A stretch of 64,000 nt of DNA. Source: Rhodobacter sp. (GTDB lineage Bacteria; Pseudomonadota; Alphaproteobacteria; Rhodobacterales; Rhodobacteraceae). A program made the position numbers and the translations under genes. The stretch lies in NCBI GenBank assembly GCA_027484985.1, contig JAIXRW010000029.1, positions 1 through 64,000 of the forward strand, given 5' to 3'. This document shows positions 57,398 to 64,000 of this stretch, piece by piece. The notes under the pieces were generated by a model that did no database searches, was not told where the DNA came from, and saw nothing but the letters and a program-made list of their open reading frames with translations. Position 1 is the stretch's first letter, and each line of letters starts with the position of its first letter.

Positions 57398-58965
57398 GGC
57401 GACCACCCCATCGGGCCTTCGGCCAGCAGCGATTTGGGCAGCACTACCGCGTTTTCGGCCACCCGCACGCGGCCCCCGCTTGCCGCCACGATATCACGCG
57501 CAGGGTCGATCCCCGGCATGATCTCGAACGCGGTCAGCCCGCCCGCGCCCAGCAGCATCACGCAGCGTTCGGTGACGTAAAGCACCTCTTGCCCCTGTTC
57601 CCGCGCCCGTGCGCCGGAAAAGGTGACATGTTCCACCGCCTCGACCATCTTGGTGAACTTGCCGGGCGCCTCGACCCGTATCCCGTCCGCCGACAGCGCG
57701 ATCTTCGCCCCCGCCTCGAACCAGCCGGAAAACACGACCTTCCGCGCATGGGCGGTGATATCGACGAACCCGCCACATCCCGCCGTCAGATACGGCTTTT
57801 TCCCCAGTTTCGACACATTGACATTGCCTTCCACATCGACCTCGAGGAAGGACAGGAACGTCAGATCGAAACCGCCGCCCTGAAAATAGATGAACTGCTG
57901 GGGCGACGGCACGAAAGCATCGGCATTCGACGCGCAGCCAAAGGCGAAGCCTGTCAGCGGCATGCCCCCCACCGCGCCCTGTTCGATGGCCCAAGTCACC
58001 GCTTCGGGGTGGCCTTCCTCAAGCAAAATGCGCGGCACCATGGCCGAGATGCCAAAACCCAGATTGGCCGTCATGCCGCGCTTCAGCTCCATCGCGGCGC
58101 GGCGGGCGATCACCTTTTCCACCCCGTGCTCGGCCAGCGCAAAGCTGGACCACGGGCGCATGACCTGTCCGGAAATCGCGGGATCGTAAGGCGTCTCGCA
58201 GGTCTGCTTCTGGTCGGGGTCCACCACGACCACATCCACCAGATGCCCCGGCACGCGCACGTCATGGGGGCGCAAAGACCCCTTTGCCGTCACGCGGGAC
58301 ACTTGCGCGATCACCAGCCCGCCGTGGTTCTTGACACAGATCGCCTGTTCCAGCCCGCCCAGATAGGCGCCTTCGTGTTCATAGGTCAGATTGCCATGTT
58401 CATCGGCTGTGGTCGCCCGCAGGATGCAGACATCCGGCACGATGTTGGGAAAATGCAGCCATGTCTCACCGCCAAATTCCACCCGCGCCACGATGGGCGC
58501 CGCCGCCCCCTTGGTATTCATCGCGCAGCCTTCCCGGATGGGGTCGACAAAGGTTTGCAAACCCACCTTTGTCAGCACGCCCGCCCGCCGCGCCGCCGCC
58601 TCGCGATGCATGTCGAACAGAATACCCGAGGGCACGTTATAGGCCGGAATACGGTTTTCCGTGACCATCTTCCAGATTTCCGGCATCGGCAGGTTCGACG
58701 ACCCCGAGGGGTATGACCCCGCGATCACCCGCGCCAAAAGCCCATCCTGCGCGATATGGTCGATACCCTTGACGCCATACATGTCGCCCGCTGCAATCGG
58801 GTTGATCGAGGTGATCCCGCGCGGATGCCCCTCGACCCGAAAGCGCGCGCCGATGGCCTCCAGCACCTTGTCGGGACAGCCCAGCGCGGATGAGGATGAC
58901 ACCGTCACAACCGCCCCGTCCGCGATCAGCGCCGCAGCCTGTGCTGGCGAAACAACCTTAGACAT
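57394..58965 (-). CDS. acyl CoA:acetate/3-ketoacid CoA-transferase
   Basis: KVVSPAQAAALIADGAVVTVSSSSALGCPDKVLEAIGARF...LANLGFGISAMVPRILLEEG-type region; CVKNHGGLVIAQV. Confidence 0.93.
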   Translation of the reverse strand: MSKVVSPAQAAALIADGAVVTVSSSSALGCPDKVLEAIGARFRVEGHPRGITSINPIAAGDMYGVKGIDHIAQDGLLARVIAGSYPSGSSNLPMPEIWKMVTENRIPAYNVPSGILFDMHREAAARRAGVLTKVGLQTFVDPIREGCAMNTKGAAAPIVARVEFGGETWLHFPNIVPDVCILRATTADEHGNLTYEHEGAYLGGLEQAICVKNHGGLVIAQVSRVTAKGSLRPHDVRVPGHLVDVVVVDPDQKQTCETPYDPAISGQVMRPWSSFALAEHGVEKVIARRAAMELKRGMTANLGFGISAMVPRILLEEGHPEAVTWAIEQGAVGGMPLTGFAFGCASNADAFVPSPQQFIYFQGGGFDLTFLSFLEVDVEGNVNVSKLGKKPYLTAGCGGFVDITAHARKVVFSGWFEAGAKIALSADGIRVEAPGKFTKMVEAVEHVTFSGARAREQGQEVLYVTERCVMLLGAGGLTAFEIMPGIDPARDIVAASGGRVRVAENAVVLPKSLLAEGPMGWSP

Positions 58966-59053
58966 CCGCGCCACATACCCCCCGTGCAGGCACAGCCCGA
59001 CAGGTGCGGCAAATCACGGATTTGCACGCCAGCCTGCTCCGATTCCCGATTTA

Positions 59054-59096
59054 GGATCGTTCCAATGATTTACTGGAACGATCCATAATCTGTCAA
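59054..59096 (-). promoter_or_regulatory. predicted LacI-type repressible promoter upstream of the CoA-transferase operon
   Basis: Minus strand: TTGACA (59096-59091)-N18-TAAATC (59072-59067); operator-like TGGATCGTTCCA inside the spacer and TGGAACGATCC downstream; together a perfect 11-bp inverted repeat 59054-59064/59074-59084. Confidence 0.6.
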
Positions 59097-59129
59097 CCGA
59101 AAGAAATGCTCCGAAAAAGGGAAAAAGGA

Positions 59130-60077
59130 TCAGGGGGTTGGAACCAGCGGCGGCAGGTCCGCCAGCGTCTGTTTCGACGCCAGCGCCCCGTAATGGCGCA
59201 ACACGGCAGCGGCCATCATCTGCCCCGCCTGCACCGCCGAAGCGCCGCCCTGCCCCGTCACGCGCGCGGCAAGGTAGCCTGCATTGAACGCATCGCCCGC
59301 GCCTGTCGTATCGACGATGCCCGCAACCTCGGGCGTGGGAACAGGCAGGCTTTCGCCCCCCGCCCAATGCAGCACGGGCCCTGCCCCGTCTTTCACCACC
59401 ACTTCGCCCACGCCACAGCCCGCCATCCGCGCCACGGTCGCCCCTGCGTCCGCATCCCCGAAATGCTGCCGCTCGTCATCAAGGCTGGGCAGCGCGATGT
59501 CGGTCAATTCCAGCATCCGGCTGACCACCGCCCGCATTTCATCGGCCGACGGCCAAAGACGCAGGCGGATATTGGGGTCGAATGACACCACCCCGCCCCG
59601 CGCCCTATAATTTGCCAGCACGGCAAACAACCCCTCGCGCGCCGCGGGCGACAGGATGGCCAGGGTGATCCCCGACAAATGCGCCAGCCCCACCCCATCC
59701 AACGCCGCCGCCAGCGCCGCCCGGTCATCGGCCAGATGCCGCGCGGCCGAGGTTTCGCGCCAGTAATGGAAACCGCGCTCGACCCCGTTCAACTCGATCA
59801 TGTAAAGCCCCATGCGGCGGGCCGGATCGCGGGTTATGCCGTCCACGGCCAAACCGTCCGCCGCCATTCCGGCGACAAAGGCATCCGACAGGCTGTCATC
59901 GCCCACCCGTGTGACCAGCCCCACCTCTGCCGCTGGCCCCAGCCATTGCGCCATGTGCCACGCGGTGTTGTACGTATCGCCCGCAAAACCGCGCCGGTAT
60001 AGCCCATCGCCCACTGGGGCCATTTCCACCATCGCCTCGCCGATGGCCCGCACCGACCGCGTCGTGATCCGTTTCAT
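59130..60077 (-). CDS. PfkB-family sugar kinase (2-keto-3-deoxygluconate kinase-like)
   Basis: VRAIGEAMVEMAPVGDGLYRRGFAGDTYNTAWHMAQWLG; VDTTGAGDAFNAGYLAARV. Confidence 0.92.
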   Translation of the reverse strand: MKRITTRSVRAIGEAMVEMAPVGDGLYRRGFAGDTYNTAWHMAQWLGPAAEVGLVTRVGDDSLSDAFVAGMAADGLAVDGITRDPARRMGLYMIELNGVERGFHYWRETSAARHLADDRAALAAALDGVGLAHLSGITLAILSPAAREGLFAVLANYRARGGVVSFDPNIRLRLWPSADEMRAVVSRMLELTDIALPSLDDERQHFGDADAGATVARMAGCGVGEVVVKDGAGPVLHWAGGESLPVPTPEVAGIVDTTGAGDAFNAGYLAARVTGQGGASAVQAGQMMAAAVLRHYGALASKQTLADLPPLVPTP

Positions 60078-62143
60078 GCCCCGCCCTGTTCCGCCCGATA
60101 GACCCCGCCCGTCAGCCATGCCGGCCAGTCGCGTTCAAAGAACGGCCGCTCGGTCTGGTCCAGCGCCCGCGTCTTGCGCTCTCGGACCATGAAGCCGCCT
60201 TCGCCATGGCGCAACAGGATCTGGCGCTCGCGGTCTTCGCGCCGTTCCGACCGGAAGCGCACATCTTCCAGCGGCCCGCCCGCCGATACCGGCACGGCAT
60301 CGCCCGCAGGATCAAGGATCGCCCGCGCCCCGCGACTGCCGCCGCCCTGCGCGATGTAATGGTCAAGCGCGGTCAGCACCGCCTCGGAGGCCAGCGCCAT
60401 CTGCCGCCACTGCACCGCCCGCGCCACCTCGGACGGGCGGTCGATGGCGATGCCGTCATCCGCAATACGCCCGTTCAACGCCCGCGCTTCGGCCAGCGCC
60501 GCCCGCACCGCCCCCGCCTTGCACAGAATACCTGCCGCATCGCTCATCCGCGCCTGAACCTCGTCGCGCACGGCAGCCACCGTCAGACCGCTGCCCGCGC
60601 CAAGCCCCGCCAGAACCGCCGCCACGGCCTTTCCGGCACACTCCGCCACATCCCCCGCCACGTGATCGGCCAAAGTCGCCGCGATATGTTCCGCCGCCCG
60701 CGTGCCAAAGACCTGCCCCGCATTCAGCGCCGCCCCGCCGGGCCGCGTCACACCATGCGTCCCTGCCGCCTCGCCCACTGCATAGATCGCAGGATGCGAG
60801 CTTCGCCCCCAGATATCGACCGCCACCCCGCCATTCATATGCTGGTTGTTCACCGCAAATTCCAAAGGCTCGGCCGCGATATCCACCTTGTAGCGGCGGT
60901 AAAGTTCGATCGACAGCGGGTTCATGTGGCGTAACCGGTCAATGGGCTGCGCCTGAACCGCCCCCGCCTTGCCCAGATAGGCGCGCACGTCATCATCCAG
61001 GTCGTCCAGCGAAAATGCCGCTCCGCCCGCAACGGGCAAAGGATTGCGGTTGAAATCCATGAACACCCGCCGCCCCGAAGCCGACTCTCGTGCAATGGCA
61101 AGGTCGATCAGGCTTGACCCGAAATCCAGCATCCGCGTGGCGTGGAACGGCCACTGATACCCCTTGCGAAAGATGTTCGAAGCCAGTTCCCGCGTGGTCC
61201 GGTAATAGGCCCCAAGGAAATGGTGCTCATGCCCGTCCGCATCGACCGAATAGATGTGCGGCAGCGCCTGCACATAGGTGCCCGACAGGTTCCACGGAAA
61301 CCCTTCGCGCCGTGTGCCGATGCCGAACTGGCTTTCGGTCAGGTTCACAAGGTCCAGCCCCGCCTCGACCGCCAGCCCCAGCGTGCCGAAACAGCCGTTG
61401 GGATAGACGCTGTCGCGATACATCTCGCCCGGCCCCCCGCCCGCCAGAACGGTCACCGGCGCAAGGAACAGGCCCAGCCCATAGGGGTTGCCCGCCCCCC
61501 TGTCCCGCGCCCGCGCCAGCAGCGCGCCATGGCACCGCGCCCCCTCGACCAGCAGGCGCAGCACGGTCGTCTGGTTCAGGATCGGCACGCCCAGACGCAG
61601 CGCCTCGTCCGCCAGCACCCGCACCATCAGGCGCGATGTGCGTGGCCCGCAGCTTGTGGCGCGGCCCACCTCGTCATGGTCGGTCTGATAGCGCAGCGTG
61701 CCGCCCAAACCGTCTTGCGGCAGCGGCAGGCCCAGATATTGCAGCGATGCCATCGACCGCAGCGATCCCACCGCCTCGACATAGGCGGTGTCGGCATCCA
61801 TCGCCCCGCCAGCCGAGAGTGCCGCCGCCATGGCGTGGAAATCATCGCCCCGATCCGCCGTGTTGGCGGTGTGGATCGTCTGCTTGTCCGACCCCGAACA
61901 GGCCGAGGTGCCGCCCCATGCGCTTTGGCTGGCTACCGCGACCTGCACGCCGCGCCGCGCAAGTTCCACAGCCGCCCGCAACCCCGCAGCGCCCGACCCC
62001 ACGACCAGACAGGCCGCTCGGTAAACCGGCAGGTCCAGCCCGCCCAGCGCCAGCCGTTCCGCAACGCCCGCATCGGGCGGCAGGCGCGGCATTTCAACAT
62101 CGGTCAGCGCATCCAGAATATGCTGCGGCACTTCGATCGGCAT
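60074..62143 (-). CDS. FAD-binding fumarate reductase/succinate dehydrogenase-type flavoprotein
   Basis: ACLVVGSGAAGLRAAVELARRGVQVAVASQSAWGGTSACSGSDKQTIHT; HMNGGVAVDIWGRSSHPAIYAVGEAAGTHGVTRPGGAALNAGQVFG. Confidence 0.9.
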   Translation of the reverse strand: MPIEVPQHILDALTDVEMPRLPPDAGVAERLALGGLDLPVYRAACLVVGSGAAGLRAAVELARRGVQVAVASQSAWGGTSACSGSDKQTIHTANTADRGDDFHAMAAALSAGGAMDADTAYVEAVGSLRSMASLQYLGLPLPQDGLGGTLRYQTDHDEVGRATSCGPRTSRLMVRVLADEALRLGVPILNQTTVLRLLVEGARCHGALLARARDRGAGNPYGLGLFLAPVTVLAGGGPGEMYRDSVYPNGCFGTLGLAVEAGLDLVNLTESQFGIGTRREGFPWNLSGTYVQALPHIYSVDADGHEHHFLGAYYRTTRELASNIFRKGYQWPFHATRMLDFGSSLIDLAIARESASGRRVFMDFNRNPLPVAGGAAFSLDDLDDDVRAYLGKAGAVQAQPIDRLRHMNPLSIELYRRYKVDIAAEPLEFAVNNQHMNGGVAVDIWGRSSHPAIYAVGEAAGTHGVTRPGGAALNAGQVFGTRAAEHIAATLADHVAGDVAECAGKAVAAVLAGLGAGSGLTVAAVRDEVQARMSDAAGILCKAGAVRAALAEARALNGRIADDGIAIDRPSEVARAVQWRQMALASEAVLTALDHYIAQGGGSRGARAILDPAGDAVPVSAGGPLEDVRFRSERREDRERQILLRHGEGGFMVRERKTRALDQTERPFFERDWPAWLTGGVYRAEQGGA

Positions 62144-62146
62144 CGC

Positions 62147-63316
62147 TTACCCCGCCCGCCCGATATCGACCCAGGCGCGCCGCCGCGCGCTTTCCATCAC
62201 CGCATCGACGATCTGGCAGATGTGGTGCCCCGTCTCGAAGGTGGGCCACATCGGCACGCCCGTCACCACCGACCGCACCACCTCGGCCGCTTCGATGATC
62301 TTCGTCTCGTTATAGCCAAGCCCAAGATTGGCCAGCGGCAGAAAGGCGCGATAGGATGGATGGTCCGGCCCCGCATCGACGGCGCGAAAACCGCGCCGTC
62401 CTTCGGGATCGTCATTGCGGTAAAGCCGCAGGCGGCTGGTTTCGTCGTAATCATAGACGATGCTGCCCTTGGTGCCGTAAACCTCATAGCCTTGGCGGAA
62501 CTTGCGGCCCGTGGCCACGCGGCTGAAATCGACGATCCCGCTTGCCCCGTTCTCGAACCGGCACAGCATATGGGTCGCGTCAGGGTTCGTCACCTCGGCC
62601 CAGTCGCTGGCCGCAGCCCCTGCACCCGCGCCGAACCCCGCACCCGCCACAACGGGGCGCTTGGGCGTGATGACCATGTTCTCGGCGATCAGGCTTTGCA
62701 CCCGCCCGACCAGAAACTCCATGAAACTGAACACATGGCTTCCCGTATCGCCCACAATCCCCGTGGGCGCCTTGGCCCCGTCTGCCCGCCACATGAAGGG
62801 CGCCAAGGGATCACCGAACACATCGATATGCTGGCACCCCTTGAACAGCGTCACCTCGCCAATCTCGCCCGAGGTGATGATGTCGCGCGCGATGTCATGC
62901 ACCGGATTGCGCGGAAAGCCATGCGCCACGCGGGTGATCAGCCCCTTTGCCGCCGCGATATCGGCCAGTTCCCGCGCCTCGGCCGCCGTATCGGCCAAGG
63001 GCTTTTCGCAATTGACATGCTTGCCCGCCAGCAGCGCCGCCTTGGCCACTGGGTAATGCAGCGTGTCGGGCAGGCAGATGTCGATCAGGTCGATATCGGG
63101 GTCTGCCACCGCCTCGCGCCAGTCGGTCAGGATACGCGCACCCGGCGCCCGCAGCGCAAGGTCGGGGTCGGCGGCGGGGTCGTTCACCACCACCGCCACC
63201 ACCTCGGCCGTGCCCCCGTCCGAGCCGAAGAAATGCGGAAAGGTGCGAAAGGCCATCGTATGAACCTTGCCCATCCACCCCGATGCGCCCAGCACCGCCA
63301 CCCGAACTGCCGCCAT
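62147..63316 (-). CDS. Gfo/Idh/MocA family oxidoreductase
   Basis: VRVAVLGASGWMGKVHTMAFRTFPHFF; DLIDICLPDTLHYPVAKAALLAGKHVNCEKPLADTAAEA. Confidence 0.96.
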   Translation of the reverse strand: MAAVRVAVLGASGWMGKVHTMAFRTFPHFFGSDGGTAEVVAVVVNDPAADPDLALRAPGARILTDWREAVADPDIDLIDICLPDTLHYPVAKAALLAGKHVNCEKPLADTAAEARELADIAAAKGLITRVAHGFPRNPVHDIARDIITSGEIGEVTLFKGCQHIDVFGDPLAPFMWRADGAKAPTGIVGDTGSHVFSFMEFLVGRVQSLIAENMVITPKRPVVAGAGFGAGAGAAASDWAEVTNPDATHMLCRFENGASGIVDFSRVATGRKFRQGYEVYGTKGSIVYDYDETSRLRLYRNDDPEGRRGFRAVDAGPDHPSYRAFLPLANLGLGYNETKIIEAAEVVRSVVTGVPMWPTFETGHHICQIVDAVMESARRRAWVDIGRAG

Positions 63317-63350
63317 CGCCGCCCCCTTTCAGACCCGTAGCCCGCCTCTT

Positions 63351-63394
63351 TGGAACCTTCCAAAGGTCTTACTGGCACGTTCCAAATGCGTCAA
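63351..63394 (-). promoter_or_regulatory. predicted LacI-type repressible promoter upstream of the Gfo/Idh/MocA operon
   Basis: Minus strand: TTGACG (63394-63389)-N17-TAAGAC (63371-63366); operator-like TGGAACGTGCCA (63373-63384) inside the spacer and TGGAAGGTTCCA (63351-63362) downstream. Confidence 0.6.
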
Positions 63395-63433
63395 CCGCTT
63401 TGACGGCCCAATGGCAGGCCCGGCCTTGGCACC

Positions 63434-64000
63434 TCAGGGCGCGGGGGCAAGGGCCAGCGTGGCGGCAATGCCGCGCTGCACGGCGGGGCGGGCCTCCATC
63501 TCGGCAAACCAGCGCGCCAGCGCCGGACGGTCGGCAAAGCCGATACCGGCAAAATCGCGCCGCCAGAACCAGCCGAAATGGGCAATATCGGCAATGGTGT
63601 ATTCATCGCCCACAAACCAGCGATGCGTGCCAAGATGCGCGTCGATCAGATCGGCAAGGCGGTCGGATTCGGCCTTATAGCGGGCGATGGCGGCAGGGTT
63701 ACGGTCGCTCGCCAACCGTTGCCAATAGCCTGATTGGCCAAAGGCGGGCCCGGTTCCCGACAACTGCACGAACAGCCACTGAAAGGTGCGGGCGCGCAGA
63801 TGCGGCTCGACCGGCAGCAGGTGGCCGGTCTTTTCGGCCAGATGCACCAGAATCGCGCCCGATTCCGCCAGGACAAGGTCCCCGTCGATCAGCAAAGGCA
63901 CCTTGCCGTTCGGGTTCAGCGCCAGATAATCGGCCGATTTCTGCGCCCCCGCGCGGATGTTCACGGGGCGCAGATCATAGGCCAGCCCCAATTCCTCCAA
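63434..64000 (-). CDS. glutathione S-transferase family protein (N-terminus beyond right edge)
   Basis: NPNGKVPLLIDGDLVLAESGAILVHLAEKTGHLLP; GDEYTIADIAHFGWFWR; ORF open at window end. Confidence 0.93.
   Translation of the reverse strand: MEELGLAYDLRPVNIRAGAQKSADYLALNPNGKVPLLIDGDLVLAESGAILVHLAEKTGHLLPVEPHLRARTFQWLFVQLSGTGPAFGQSGYWQRLASDRNPAAIARYKAESDRLADLIDAHLGTHRWFVGDEYTIADIAHFGWFWRRDFAGIGFADRPALARWFAEMEARPAVQRGIAATLALAPAP

Noticed and set aside
1-64000. CRISPR array or riboswitch
   Set aside because: No regularly spaced direct repeats of CRISPR type seen, and no leader with recognisable TPP, SAM or other conserved riboswitch core, including upstream of the ynjBCD-type operon

Overview
This 64 kb window is high-GC DNA of alphaproteobacterial (Rhodobacteraceae-like) character. 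It is almost fully coding and mostly on the minus strand from about 14.5 kb onward. Contents in order: clpX (cut by the left edge) and clpP; a YnjF-like CDP-alcohol phosphatidyltransferase divergent from a ynjBCD-type ABC operon; a CAP-domain protein, an orphan sensor kinase and an MBL-fold hydrolase; tRNA-Asn(GTT) followed by a small lower-GC island remnant, a decayed IS3-family element and a truncated hydantoinase-B pseudogene; GNAT and cupin/NTF2 genes; a large same-strand catabolic block (about 14.5-35.4 kb) with CobW, a NodB/PuuE-type deacetylase, an amidase, a PotABCD-like transporter with two ATPases, two SDRs, a tandem-wHTH GntR regulator coupled to a substrate-binding-protein paralog without signal peptide, PxpABC, biotin carboxylase plus BCCP, and HyuAB; a second block (about 36.7-46.1 kb) with MaoC-like, OYE, LysR, HyuBA, CaiB and acyl-CoA dehydrogenase genes; and a third block (about 46.3-63.3 kb) with LacI, two GMC oxidoreductases, a sugar ABC transporter, ALDH, ECH, CoA-transferase, a KDG-type kinase, a flavoprotein and a Gfo/Idh/MocA protein. 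The most interesting observations are: (1) the double-wHTH GntR regulator coupled to a cytoplasmic SBP paralog; (2) a co-operonic HyuAB + PxpABC + split biotin-carboxylase lactam/amide module; (3) two promoters carrying matching paired TGGAACGTTCCA-like operators that probably define a LacI regulon; (4) paired overlapping perfect or near-perfect palindromes in both gaps of the sugar ABC operon. All family calls are from reading the translated sequence; no database search was run.
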